A stretch of DNA of 64,000 nt from Anastatus disparis (taxonomy: Eukaryota; Arthropoda; Insecta; Hymenoptera; Eupelmidae), in NCBI GenBank assembly GCA_017163975.1, contig JAFFSR010000010.1:2459001-2523000 (forward strand), in the 5' to 3' direction. Positions within the stretch are counted from its first letter, which is position 1; each line of letters begins with the position of its first letter. The notes below the pieces were generated by a model. That model saw only the letters and a program-made list of their open reading frames with translations. It ran no database searches and was not told the DNA's origin. The position numbers and the translations under genes are program-made. Shown here in pieces: positions 46,860-58,943 of this stretch.

Positions 46860-47237
46860 AAAATCCTTTCGAACATGCAAAGGCTCCAGAATTTTAATAA
46901 AACGCTTTAACAAACTGTTTCATCAAGCCTAGTTTTATATGTAATGGTAGCATCAATATAGTGCTAGGCGCTACAACTGGTTCCAGCTTGACATTATGCT
47001 TTCCTATTTGAAATTCGACTTGCTTAGGCCACTTACGCTGTTGATAGTGTACTGAATCTGCTCTACTGTCCCATAAACATAGGTGACAAGGATATTTAGT
47101 ATATCCACTTTTCATTCTCATCAGAAAACCAACCATCTTTAAATCTCCTACTATTGGCCAGTTGTATTCTGTGTATTTTAATTTTACTAGTATCATTTTC
47201 ACACTATCATAACTTCCTTTAAGAAGTACAAAATAAA
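46860..47237 (-). pseudogene. 3' part of a 617-codon-family gene, split by Penelope element
   Basis: Codons SYDSVKMILVKLKYTEYNWPIV, then GDLKMVGFLMR, YPCHLCLWDSRADSVHY and LPLHIKLGLMKQFVKAFY, align with residues about 340-435 of the intact protein at 17476-19329. The gene continues across the Penelope insertion at 50647-50790. It is a truncated, older relative, not a copy of the intact gene. Confidence 0.85.
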
Positions 47238-47954
47238 AAATTAATACCAACCACTTGGATTACGAGCTAGTTGTTCTCTATTTATCTTTCAAAAATAAGT
47301 CATAACGACGTTTCGGACGACTTCCACTGTGTCCTTTTTCAAGTTCTATAATACAGAGGTACAACAAATGTTATTTAGACGTAGATACATTAGTTAAAGA
47401 TTACAAAAATATGAAAAATTACACAATATTAAATTTACCTAAATGCCCTAAAGAAGGCAAGTCACATTTTTTTAAAAAGTTACATAAAGAATTATATTCT
47501 TATTTTTTGTACAGCAACATGTAGTCTATAATATAAAAATATATAAATTAGAAAGAACACAACTTAAAACACCTCAAAAGATAAAAATAGAAGTCAATAA
47601 TATGAGAAACTTACGCGTCGTACAGTCAGAAAATCAAAAACACACAATATTGAAAAGGCATGAACTTATATATAATTTTTCTAAAACATATACATATTTA
47701 CATAGGTGTATAACTATTATAGCGCTTCGTAGTATAGATACATTGTAAAGGTAGGGAGATATCAATACATTATAATCATGTGTGCTCTCACATGTAAACA
47801 GAATTATATACATATATATATATATATACAACACACATTGCCATTTATTTACTGTTATTATTTTTAGATTTGAATTAAATTGAAAGACAGTAGAAGAAAA
47901 TAATTTTTATATATTTGTTTTTAAATTGTGTAATAAAATAGAAAATTCTTAATT

Positions 47955-48371
47955 TTACGTTTGCTTTATTAAATTAACGGTTTCTTTATATATTTTTTTA
48001 AGAAACTGGGTGTCCATTATTCTATTCATAGTGTTCTTATTAAAATGAATATTAAGCATTTTAAGAAATTCTCTCTTCTTTCTATTACTCTCCTGACCAA
48101 CAATAGACGTTTTCTCAAAATCAATTTCATGTGAAAACTCAATACAATGCAATACTAAAGCAGATTTTTTATTCTTGTCCCTTACATCTCTTTTATGTTC
48201 CTTTAATCGGTCTATTAGCATTCTCGATGTTTGACCAACATACACATAATTGCAATTATTACAAGGGATTTTGTAAACTACATTTATATTCTCCTCTTTT
48301 TTATTTTTATCTTTACCTAGATTAATGAATTTCATTTTATACAACTCTACATATTTTAAATTTAATGACAA
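47955..48371 (-). pseudogene. GIY-YIG endonuclease copy in the inverted pseudo-LTR
   Basis: VVYKIPCNNCNYVYVGQTSR, then LKEHKRDVRDKNKK and FLKMLNIHFNKNTMNRIMDT, form a GIY-YIG nuclease module of Penelope type (YVYVGQT and LKEHKR motifs, plus a Cys pair). It is nearly identical to the end of the plus-strand gene (49417-49887). The leading residues MSLNLKYVELYKMK are unrelated, because the repeat begins mid-gene. It is a by-product of the inverted repeat, not a separate gene. Confidence 0.85.
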
Positions 48372-49887
48372 ATTCTATAAGCAAATTCTAGGAGCACCCA
48401 TGGGATTTTGTACTAGCCCTTGGCTTTCGGAGTTTAGCCTAGAAATAATAGAAAATAATTGATTAAATAAATTAAAACACTCAATTTTTCATTACTCAAG
48501 ATATGTAGATGATTGTTTTCTCATCGTTGATAAAAATAAGATTAACAATATCATTGATGTTTTTAATGATCAAGATAATTTTCTTAAATTCACGGTAGAA
48601 ATTGAAAATAATTGTCAAATCAATTTTATAGATATTAGTATTATAAAAAATAAAAATACAAACAAATTAGAAATAAATTGGTATAGAAAACCAACTTCCT
48701 CTAACATCTACATAAATTACTATTCACACCATCCACTAGCTCAAAAAATTGTGACAGTTTATAATTTAATAGATAGATGTTTTCTCTTGTCCGATATACA
48801 ATTCCAAAAAGAAAATATAAAATTTGCTATAAATACCCTCACAAAAAATGACTATCCAGAATTTTTTATTAAGAAATATATTAAGAAAAGAATTTGTAAA
48901 TTAAAGAATAAAAATAATAATGTTAATCTAAGGCGGCGGGTCATTCGCGCATAAGGGCGCGCGGCATGGAGAAATCTATAAAATTTAACAGCTATTACAA
49001 TTTTCGAGACGACATATACTTTAAGGCATTTCCCAGCCATCATAGTAGAATAATTATTAATACATCGTTTGAAAGCGAAATATTGTTATAAAGCGAAAAT
49101 GCGATGCAACGTAGACCGAGTAAACAGCTGCACCTTCCCTAGGCGACGGAGAGCAATACTAAAGAAGAGAGCAATGTTTACGCGGCTCACCTCGCGCCGC
49201 ATTTTTCGCTTTATAACAAAGACTTTTCAAACAAATAAATTAATAATTATTCACTATATATGCTAGAGGAAATGACAAGATTAAAGTATATTATTGTTTC
49301 AGTAAATTTTAAATTGCTATATAAAAATATTTTATATTTTCCCACCGACCCAGCCACCAAGCGGCAAATGGTTCCGACCGCCTCTTAACACTGTTAATAA
49401 CAATTTAAAAAAAGTAGTGGTGATGCCATATATAAATAACCTACACTTCTCTTTTAAAAAAATTCTAAAAAATTCTAATTTTCAAGTAATTTTCAAAAAA
49501 TCACACAAACTGAAATTCATTAATCTAGGTAAAGATAAAAATAAAAAAGAGGAGAATATAAATGTAGTTTACAAAATCCCTTGTACTAATTGCAATTATG
49601 TGTATGTTGGTCAAACACCGAGAATGCTAATAGACCGATTAAAGGAACATAAAAGAGATGTAAGGGACAAGAATAAAAAATCTGCTTTAGTATTGCATTG
49701 TATTGAGTTTTCACATGAAATTGATTTTCAGAAAACGTCTATTGTTGGTCAGGAGAGTAATAGAAAGAGAGAATTTCTTAAAATGCTTAATATTCATTTT
49801 AATAAGAACACTATGAATAGAATAATGGACACCCAGTTTCTTAAAAAAATATATAAAGAAACCATCAATTTAATAAAGCAAACGTAA
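48372..49887 (+). pseudogene. Penelope RT-endonuclease, one stop, MITE-interrupted
   Basis: The RT starts abruptly at ILGAPMGFCTSP and contains the catalytic YSRYVDDCFLIV (about 48495-48530), INFIDISI, and NWYRKPTSSNIYINYYSHHP. A 458-bp MITE (48927-49384) interrupts it after NNNVN. With the MITE and one TTAA removed the codons run on in frame into VVVMPYINNLHF, a linker, and the GIY-YIG endonuclease ending at 49887. One TGA near 48461 and the missing N-terminal RT part show the copy is 5' truncated and dead. Function would be target-primed reverse transcription. Confidence 0.88.
48927..49384. mobile_element. TTAA-flanked MITE, 458 bp, in Penelope gene
   Basis: TTAA at 48923-48926 and 49385-49388. 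Ends are imperfectly inverted (AAGGCGGCGGGTC and GACCGCCTC). It is GC-richer than its surroundings and carries an internal inverted pair TCGAAAGCGAAATATTGTTATAAAGC against TTCGCTTTATAACAAAG. No ORF. The GGCGG ends resemble those of the MITE at 29078-29462. TTAA suggests piggyBac-type mobilisation, by inference. Confidence 0.75.
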
Positions 49888-50646
49888 AATTAAGAATTTT
49901 CTATTTTATTACACAATTTAAAAACAAATATATAAAAATTATTTTCTTCTACTGTCCTTCAATTTAATTCAAATCTAAAAATAATAACAGTAAATAAATG
50001 GCAATGTGTGTTGTATATATATATATATGTATATAATTCTGTTTACATGTGAGAGCACACATGATTATAATGTATTGATATCTCCCTACCTTTACAATGT
50101 ATCTATACTACGAAGCGCTATAATAGTTATACACCTATGTAAATATGTATATGTTTTAGAAAAATTATATATAAGTTCATGCCTTTTCAATATTGTGTGT
50201 TTTTGATTTTCTGACTGTACGACGCGTAAGTTTCTCATATTATTGACTTCTATTATTAACTTTTGAGGTGTTTTAAGTTGTGTTCTTTCTAATTTATATA
50301 TTTTTATATTATAGACTACATGTTGCTGTACAAAAAATAAGAATATAATTCTTTATGTAACTTTTTAAAAAAATGTGACTTGCCTTCTTTAGGGCATTTA
50401 GGTAAATTTAATATTGTGTAATTTTTCATATTTTTGTAATCTTTAACTAATGTATCTACGTCTAAATAACATTTGTTGTACCTCTGTATTATAGAACTTG
50501 AAAAAGGACACAGTGGAAGTCGTCCGAAACGTCGTTATGACTTATTTTTGAAAGATAAATAAAGAACAACTAGCTCGTAATCCAAGTGGTTGGTGTTCAT
50601 TTTTTATCAACTTTCTACAACGAGCATTAATAATCTATTTTTATTT

Positions 50647-50790
50647 GAAGTACAAAATAAACTAAAGGGAGACTGAGAAATTTATTCCTATTCTTCAGAA
50701 GAACAGCTTTTAAGCTTTTTGAAGAGCTATCGATGAAAAGTCGCCAGTCAGAAGAAATGTAAGGTTTATGGATGAATTAGAGCTTGCAGG
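50647..50790 (-). pseudogene. 5' part of the split 617-codon-family gene
   Basis: Reading HKPYISSDWRLFIDSSSKSL then KAVLLKNRNKFLSLP aligns with NIYKPENWRLFIDSSKRSLK of the intact protein, including the Asp I propose as catalytic. The frame runs into the target-site duplication and resumes at 47237. Upstream of about 50790 homology is lost. Confidence 0.82.
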
Positions 50791-51288
50791 CTATACTGTT
50801 CAATTACTTTATTATTTAATACAGCAACGTTTCTACCTTACAATTGAAGGTCCTTTTCTAGCTCTAAAAACAAACAACAACAAAAATTTTTTTCCTTATA
50901 CACAATTATACAAAGAATACACCGCAAAGTAAATATATTCGTACATAAATCTAAGAATATATCTCATTATTTTATATATAAAAAAACTTACAAATGTCGT
51001 AATAACAATATAAAACAACAACCATGTAGTTTTAGTCAAAAGAACATATGATTATCTATCTAATATAAGTCGGAGCAAGCTCAAAACATATAATTCATAT
51101 AGATGGTTGAGGCATATAAATTTTCTTCCTCGATACATAGACAAGGTACACCCAAAAAAAAACAACTGTATGGATGACGAAACGCATACAAATTTTTTGC
51201 TATTTAAAATTAGAATAAAGGTGGTAAGGCAATAACAAAATATAGGTAACGCAACCAATGTTAAAAAGAAAAAACACAAAATTGTTGA
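50791..51288. other. Spacer, no gene seen
   Basis: AT-rich, with no convincing ORF. It may contain non-coding parts of the Penelope fragment that follows. Confidence 0.4.
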
Positions 51289-51579
51289 TTATTTAAGGCA
51301 TGTATGGATATAATATTTAAATATTGAACTTAGTTTTTGTGTATCAAGAGTCCTATTAACATTGTTATTAAATTTAGTAATATAAACCATTTCAGATATC
51401 AATCTTTTTGAAGTGTGAACCTCTTGATCTAAAATTTTAACAGAACTGTGTGTAAAATTGAAACTGTGTCCTGTATCTTTAATGTGCGACACTAAAGCTG
51501 AAGTTTCTTTATTATTTTTGCAATCTCTTTCATGTTCAGAGATCCTGGTGCCAAGAGTTCTAAAAGATTGTTTACTCAT
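51289..51579 (-). pseudogene. Second Penelope GIY-YIG endonuclease fragment
   Basis: FRTLGTRISEHERDCKNNKE, then SALVSHIKDTGHSFNF, VKILDQEVHTSKRLISEMVY and NRTLDTQKL match the C-terminal half of a Penelope endonuclease. The GIY-YIG catalytic start is missing. It differs clearly from the element at 47238-50646, so it is a separate, older insertion. Confidence 0.75.
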
Positions 51580-51590
51580 GCCAAATAAGA

Positions 51591-52003
51591 TATTACTCTC
51601 AGGAAAAATAAAATTATTTCTGGAATAATGTCTTCACATCTTTTTTTATTAGAAGAACCGCTATATTTTCAATGATGGTAGAGATTTCAGAATTTACCAC
51701 TAAGTATTTACTTATAAACGGAGATTCGGAATGTTTTAGTTATATAAGTTTCAATTACTGAGAAGGTAAATAAATTCCTAATAATTATACCTTCACATAT
51801 TCTTTTACGTGGAAGAAAAAGTTGTTAATGTGAGAAAAAAATATTAAATAATGCAAAAGTGTCAAAATTATACCTAACACTTATTAAGAGTGAGCCGGAG
51901 CAGTTTTGATTACCGAATGAGAAGTGAAAATGTTATTTTATCATAGATAAAATAATTATACTGTTTTCAAAAGAAATTGTTATCAAGCGCAATTTTGTAT
52001 ACG
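51591..52003. other. AT-rich spacer, no gene seen
   Basis: Nothing recognisable between the Penelope fragment and the fold-back element. Confidence 0.5.
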
Positions 52004-52005
52004 TA

Positions 52006-54589
52006 CAGTGGGATCCAATAAAACGGAGCAACCCTTGAGAAATGAAGTACTTAATAAAAAGTTTTGTATCTCAGCAAATAATGGTCGTACAGAATTGTGC
52101 AACCGCTCATTTTAAAAGTATTTGTAAGGACTTTTCAATGATGTATTGGCAATTTAAATTTAAATACTGGTCTGAAAAATATTGCTACTTAAAAATTCAA
52201 AAAATACGAATACGATATATACGTGTATTAGTCTAGGCGCCCAGAGGGTTTCGTATGAAGTTAGAGATCCCACCAAGCAAGTAGGTGATTTATAAGTATT
52301 TTGAGCCGCTGAATCTGAATTTGCAACTTGCTTTTTGCGCAAGTGGTTGAGTAATTTGTTATAAACAAATTAATTGTTTAAATGGCTATAGTTTATGAAC
52401 TACAATAGATGTAGTAATTTTCTCTGCAAAAACTTGTTCTTTCATAAAAAAACAAAAAAAAATCGTTCCTGTTGCATGTCGATTCGATAATTAGAACCAG
52501 GGATATGGCTAATATATTGCAAAAAAACATAGATACGTTGCACAAGCGCGGAACGCCCTGGGAAAAAACCTTATAACTAGACTAATAATTAATATTTTTT
52601 AAAGTTCAACATGTGTTTGAAAATTGTCAGAGTCTCAGCTTTATTGATAAATCATTATATATTACTTTCAAATGTTGATAAATAAGCTAAAATGATTTGA
52701 AACAGAAAAATTTTTCAATTTTTCAGCATTTTGTTTGTTTATAACAAAAAAATATAGGTTAGCGAACAAAATATTTCTATATTTTTTATATAGAATGATA
52801 GGAAATTTCATCTAGTTTAAGAATCTGTTCGGTTTTTTAAAATTTAAGTAAGTAGAACCTGAGATATCGCAAATTTAAGCTGTAGCGCCAACTCCTTGCA
52901 ATACGACATATGTATGCAATATAGCGATCGCTTTCCTCATTAAAAATTCTTTTATTATAAGGTAAATAATCTCATTCTTTTCTAATGAAATTACTTTTGA
53001 CTCTATTTTATATGCTTTGTCATAATATTAATGATGTATAATACATTTAGATGAAGTAGATTTAGGGTTTTAAATAATCATTGATTTTTCTACTATAATA
53101 GTAAACAATTTACTCAACTTATGGAGTATTTTTAGATTTATTTTTTTTTTTTTTGCAATTGCAAAAAGAACAACAATCTATTTATTCAAAAAATTTGTTT
53201 TAACTTTTCGATTTATTAGAGTCATCTATTTTTAGCTGAATCCTTTTTTTTATTAAATTTTTATTTAATTTCCTAATACAGAGCTAAAATAAATTTCATT
53301 ACAAAAGAATGAAATTTTTTACCTTATAATAAAAGAATTTTTAATAAGGAAAGCGATCGCCATATTGCACACATATGTCGTATTGCAAGGAGTTGGCGCT
53401 ACAGCTTAAATTTGCGATATCTCAGGTTCTACTTACTTAAATTCAAAAAACCAGACAGATTCTTAAACCAGATGGAATTTCCTATTATTCTATATAAAAA
53501 ATATAGGAATATTTTGTTCGCTAACCTATATTATTTCGTTATAAACAAACAAAATTCTGAAAAGTTGAAAAATTTTTCTGCTTCAAATCATTTTAGCTTA
53601 TTTATCAACATTTGAAAGTAATATATAACAATTTATCATTAAAGCTGAGACTCTGACAATTTTCAAACACATGTTGAACTTTAAAAAATATTAATTAGTA
53701 GTCTAGTTATAAGGTTTTTTCCCAGGGCGTTCCACGCTTGTGCTACGTATCTATGTTTTTTTGCAATATATTAGCCATATCCCTGGATCTAATTATCGAA
53801 TCGACATGCAACAGGAACAATTTTTTTTTGTTTTTATATTAAAAAACAAGTTTTTGCAGAGAAAATCACTGCATCTATTGTAATTTATAAACTATAGCCA
53901 TTTTAACAATTAATTTGTTTACAACAAATTACTCGACCACTTGCGCGAAAAGCAAGTTGGAAATTCGGATTTAGCGGCTCAAAATACATATAAATCACCT
54001 ACTTGGTTGGTGGGACCCAAGCTGGGCCCCCATAACTTCATACGAAACCCTCTTGGCGCCTAGACTATATAATAATACCGCAATCATGCAAGAAAAATTG
54101 AATGCCTCAAAAAATTTTGAAAAAGTTTAGGGCGATTCTACATAGAAAAATACACTTTTTTTCATTAGGCATTTTTCTGTATCTCCTATAATTAAAGAGA
54201 TATCGAAAAAATAGAAAAAGCCTATTTTTGTATAAAAATAGCCATATCTCGGTCAATTTTGGACCTAGAGAATAAAACAAAATATAATTTCAAAGTTTAG
54301 CGGAATACCTTTAAAACCATATGTGTTAAATTTTTCTACCATCATTTTTCGAAAAATTTTTCCAATTTTAGTATACGCGGGAAAATTTTTTTTTTTTTAA
54401 TTTTAAGTCGCGATATTTTCCAGAACAGTATCTAAATTTAAATTGCCAATACACCATTAAAAAGTCCTTACAAATACCTTTAAAATGAGTAGTCGCACAA
54501 TTCTGTATGACCATTATTTGCTGAGATATATAACTTTTTATTTAGTACTTCATTTCTCAAGGGTGGCTCCGTTACATTGGACCCCACTG
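52006..54589. mobile_element. 2.6-kb fold-back element with Tc1/mariner-like ends
   Basis: TA at 52004-52005 and 54590-54591 flank inverted ends CAGTGGGATCCAATAAAACGG and CCGTTACATTGGACCCCACTG. CAGT ends at a TA target are the Tc1/mariner pattern. The arms pair over about 1 kb: 52006-52200 with 54400-54589, then 52230-53060 with 53280-54065. The right arm holds an extra 330 bp (54065-54400) lacking on the left. The loop is about 53060-53280. No transposase is encoded, so it is non-autonomous. Confidence 0.88.
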
Positions 54590-54591
54590 TA

Positions 54592-55606
54592 CATGATTGT
54601 ATAATAGATGTTTTTTTCATAAAATTCACAATATTTTAAACAAAAAGTAAGTAACCGTATTTAGAGTTAAATAAACAGCTGTTGTATAAAATTTTTTATT
54701 TTTTAAAATTTTCTTTAATTATTTTTGGCGAGCGCAATAGAGAAATAAATTTCCTGAATGTATTTAAAATTTTGATGCATTCTATTACACATAGTAGGAA
54801 AAAATTGAACAACGGATTTTCGATTTTCGATCGGTACCGAATCTGTTCCATCCTGCTCTTAATATTTTTTTTTCATTGAATGAAATCACATTGAAAATAA
54901 ACCATCATTTAACAAAAGATGTTTTTACTTTTGCCAATTTGCAATAATGAAAAATCTCTTTAAAATATACAATAATTCAAAAAGATTCTATTATCATAAA
55001 CGCAAGCTAATCGTTATGTGAACATGAAAGCTAAGGCTTGCGACAATATCCCTGACTTATCTTATTATCAACTTTACCTAAATCATTAGGATGGAGAAAA
55101 TCATGTAAGGGAGTTTGCCTCGATTGGCATCAAATCTTTTCCAGACTGTTCGCAATCTCTATATCTAATATTCTAAAAATAAGTGGAAATTTTTATTCTA
55201 TTTACTTCATTGCATATAAGTTATCGTTCACGCCCTGAATTACTTGGTAATCCTGGTACTATTTTCAAATGAATTTGATGGATTATAGTTTAAAATTCTA
55301 AAAGAGCAGTTCATCGATGTCGATGATTATTATGTAAATTTGTTTTGTATCGTGAATATTTCAATATAACTACTATTAAAGAATCTACTGTTTTTATTAT
55401 TTATGACAGATATATTATCGGTTTGTTCGCTATATTAATTTAAATAACTAGACATACGTAATGTATTATCAACCAAAAATAGCCTCTGATAATTAGAAAT
55501 CTAAGAATTTTCACGATTAATATTAATTTACAAGAACATAGAAAGGTTCTTTATAATTACTTTCTATTTCAGAATTAGAATTTATAAATTATTATATTTG
55601 AATTAC
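54592..55606. other. Likely intron of the SARM1-type gene
   Basis: The donor at 55606 opens an intron towards lower coordinates. No convincing final coding exon was found before the fold-back element, so the last exon or exons may lie further left or be too short to recognise. Confidence 0.5.
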
Positions 55607-55773
55607 CTTTCGAGTTTATCTACGCAAGCATCTTGATAATCATGGATCCATCGAACGCCATTAAAATGACATACAGCTCTCATATCATCTGGTAATTCTT
55701 CAGGTTCTGGCCATTGGAAATTATCAATTATTGGTATAATATTACACTGGGATTGTAATGCAGCTACTATTTC
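55607..55773 (-). CDS. Ect4: SARM1/Ect4 exon with end of TIR domain
   Basis: A 167-nt exon bounded by acceptor TTTACAG (55780-55774) and donor GTAATT (from 55606). It encodes [39 protein letters not shown], and [13 protein letters not shown], the second half of the TIR domain. The first codon, GAA, completes the WVHRE motif equivalent to WVHKE in human SARM1, whose Glu is the NAD+-cleaving residue. The exon joins the large exon in phase 0. One or more short 3' exons should follow. Confidence 0.9.
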
Positions 55774-55841
55774 CTGTAAACAATTTAAGACTTTGATAAG
55801 TTTCACTGATGAATAAAAATATTAAGTGTTGAACAACTTAC

Positions 55842-57875
55842 TCGATGAACCCAATCTTTGCATTCCGTATCATCTATACATCTTTCTAAGGCTTTAGGTG
55901 TAAGTACGAGTAGAAAATGTTTAGCTTGCTTAATACTTTGTAGAAGATTATTATCAAATTTTCCTGCTTCAAGTCTTTCTACGTCGATAAACACAGAAAA
56001 GCCTCTTAGTTGTAAATGTACTTTAAGTAAACTAGCTAACTGGGAACCGTTCGATCTTCTATAACTTACAAAAACGTCTAAGGATTTATCAGATATTTCA
56101 TTTTCACTTGGATTGAAGTGGTTGTGTTGCGTATTCTTTATTGCATCCAATATTCTTAATCTATGTATACTATTGGCTATCCCACATTCGGTAAGAAGTT
56201 GATCTTCAGTTAAATTTTTAATTGAATCTTTATCAACACCAGCATTAAGCATACTATAAGTATAAATTGAAAATTCTTGACCTATGGATTGAAGAAAATT
56301 ATTAAGATTTCCTGCATCTCTACTACTATAATCTGCCATTTTTTTCAGATTTTGCAACTCTCTTGTAAATCTTCTTCTCCGTATACCATTTATGAGTCCA
56401 ATATCTTCCCGAAGATTATCTTCTGTTAATTGAAGCAAAAGATCGCCATCGACTCTGCTGTCGATAAAATTATTTGCGTATTCAGCAAAACCAATTTGCT
56501 TTACCCATTCACGAACATCTTCGCTTGACCATAGAGGCACTTGTTGACTTAATTTATGTGGAATCTCCTCACCAATAAGTCTAAGTGCTTGCACTGCAAA
56601 TTTAGAAGCAATGGCGTTGGGACAACTAGCAACTTTCTTTAATGGCTCTATCGCTCCAATCATCCGAAATATTTCCGTATTACCTTGTTGCTTTTTTATA
56701 CCAGCTTCCATACAAAAATGAAATGCTGCAAGATTTCTTGCCTCTTCTCGTTTTGAACTAAGTACAGGAACTAATCGCTCTAGCCAATTTTTACTTTGAC
56801 CATGTGCATGTGCTAAATTAGACTTTGCAAACTCATAAGGATTATGAGAAGTAACAAATGGTTCGACAAGATCTAAAGTGCCAGATTTTAGAACAGCTGC
56901 CTCAATTTCTTTATTAGCTACAAGAACAGCAATAGCTAAACAGGCATAATATTTTATATTATCATCGTTGTGAAAGGCTAATGGAAATAACCACATGGGC
57001 ACTTTTCTTTTTATCATAGCTTCCTGATTTTCCGCACCACCATAAAGTGAGAGATTAGCCAATGCTCCAGCACAATGTCTTAAGGTTTCAATATCATTCT
57101 TTCTACATTCAAAAAGAACAGCATCAAGACCTCCAAGTCGAATAACGTCGCTGCAGGTACCTTCACTATGTTTAAAAAGATGTTCTAGAATACCTGTTCC
57201 AGTTCGGGCATGTTCTACGGAATTAGTATTTTTAGTACATACGCATGCTACGTTCACAACTTTTTCAAGACCATTTTCGACCACATACGCTCGATTTTCT
57301 GTAGTTAAACATTGTTCAAGCAATCTTGCTGAGGAAAATTGTAATCGGTCATCATTAGCTACGCAATTATTCATCAATAAATCAAGACCTCCTCTAAGAC
57401 GTAACGTATTGCACAAACTGTAACCTAATTCGTGACCATATGTAGGAACAGCCCATGCTTTCTTTATAATTTCATTAGCTCTATCTAAAAGTAAAGGCAC
57501 TTTGTCGATATTTATGCTGTTCTTTGATTGATTTGTTGTTAAACGTTCCACCAAATTATTTAAAAATTCTGAATATTTGGCAATAGCAAGTTCTACATCA
57601 TGAGATTTTGATTTAGACGATAAAATATCTAGATCATCTAGAGGTAATAACAGCATTTCATCTTCTAGGACTCTTCCAGTGATTGTTCTTCCACAGTTCA
57701 TTATTTGATTCACTGTGTTTGTTGCATTTGAGAGTGAACCGGAGTTGGTGGATGTGATCCCTGTCTTCGATGCTATTGTAAAACTAGATTGTGAACTGGA
57801 CGCAACATGTTTTTCTTGATTAAACATACCACATGATGAAACAGTATGCCTTTGTTGTTGTGCAGCGATAGCTTT
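55842..57875 (-). CDS. Ect4: SARM1/Ect4 large exon: ARM, two SAM, TIR
   Basis: NAD+ hydrolase that executes programmed axon degeneration; in flies it also acts in innate signalling. Residue numbers count from 57932; the true exon begins at 57875 (acceptor TTTTTTTACAG). Armadillo repeats occupy about 100-440 (for example [17 protein letters not shown]). SAM1 is about 465-525 ([21 protein letters not shown]), SAM2 about 535-595, and TIR starts about 615 ([18 protein letters not shown]) with [15 protein letters not shown] and [12 protein letters not shown]. The exon ends after DWVHR at donor GTAAGT (55841-55836). The reading is unbroken over 2 kb amid dead transposons, which shows selection. Upstream exons lie outside or are not recognised. 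The dozen residues read past the donor are intronic. Confidence 0.95.
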
Positions 57876-58276
57876 CTGTAAAAAAATATTTGTAAAGACT
57901 TGGAATGAAATATTATTTGGAATATAAATCATTTAGAATCAAACCAAAATTATTTTCAAAATATTTATATTTTGAAGCTTTTTTTTAGCTTTTAATTGTA
58001 GTATCTGTATATGAAAATTAGTAGCATTTACAGAAATATGTAATTGAATATTCTGATGTCAGTTACTTTAAAAAGTTTTATTGTAATGTCACGACGTATC
58101 TTTTATTTCAAAATTTATTAATCCAAAATAAGCAGTTATTAATCAATCAACTAATTTTACTTAGCAAGTATATTGTAGAATTAAGTCATTTTTAAGAAAC
58201 AAAAACAAGTGTAATATGATTTATAAAATCAAGAGAATAAGAACAGTGCAAAGGCTACATGAACCAAATTTACTAC
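57876..58276. other. Intron sequence upstream of the large exon
   Basis: AT-rich, no ORF. Follows from the splice acceptor at 57876-57877. Confidence 0.6.
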
Positions 58277-58943
58277 ATTAACCATATCATTCAATAAGAG
58301 TCAAAATGCATAATAATCTTTGCTCCATCGATTGACATCAATTCAAAATTCAAATTATAAAATAATTATCCTTGAAAAGCAGGGATGATCAATATAAAAG
58401 AGAGATCAAATCAGGACTACGAGCACTTTTACAAAGCACTTTAGCAGAGAATTTCCACTATTTTTCAAAAAACACTTTAAAAAGATACAACTACTAAAGC
58501 TTTTTCAAAATCGTACAATTATTTGCGCAATATGTTCAATCGCACTATAAAATTCTCGTGAAAAATATATTCAGTTTATTATAAACAAAAGTATCAAATA
58601 AAAATCTAATTAAAATATTATATCAAGTGCACTTATTGATTGTCTGCTTGTACCCAATCTACATATACTACGCTGAATCAGTTTCAGATCATAACAATTA
58701 TATTTCTATATATTGTTTTAAAATATCCGTCAAGTATATTTAATTGTGATAGCGGTTCTCATCAATTAAAATTGGCAGAACTTTTCTACCACTGGATTTA
58801 ACATTTGATAAACAATTTAAAATCAATTAATAACTTCATTCTTTCATTTAATAGTCAAATTATTTTAGTAAAAAATACCAACAACTTCTTTATAACATCA
58901 TTTAATTATTAATTTTGTCCTGGTGTAAAGCCAGGACGTAACA
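58277..58943 (+). repeat. LTR-like dispersed repeat, copy 2
   Basis: Aligns with 7399-8041 from ACCATATCATTCAATAAGAG to GTCCTGGTGTAAAGCCAGGAC plus GTAACA. It is followed by TTTTGGTTCCAGTACG, which sits where a primer-binding site would be. It lies in the presumed intron of the SARM1-type gene. Confidence 0.55.

Larger units (their letters stand above)
47238..50646 (+). mobile_element. Penelope-like retroelement with inverted pseudo-LTRs
   Basis: A 15-bp duplication GAAGTACAAAATAAA flanks it (47223-47237 and 50647-50661). The two ends, 47238 to about 48335 and about 49510-50646, are inverted near-identical copies containing the GIY-YIG endonuclease codons and a shared non-coding tail (ACGTCGTTATGACTTATTTT). 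Inverted pseudo-LTRs and variable target duplications are known for Penelope-like elements. The RT-endonuclease gene lies on the plus strand. Confidence 0.9.
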
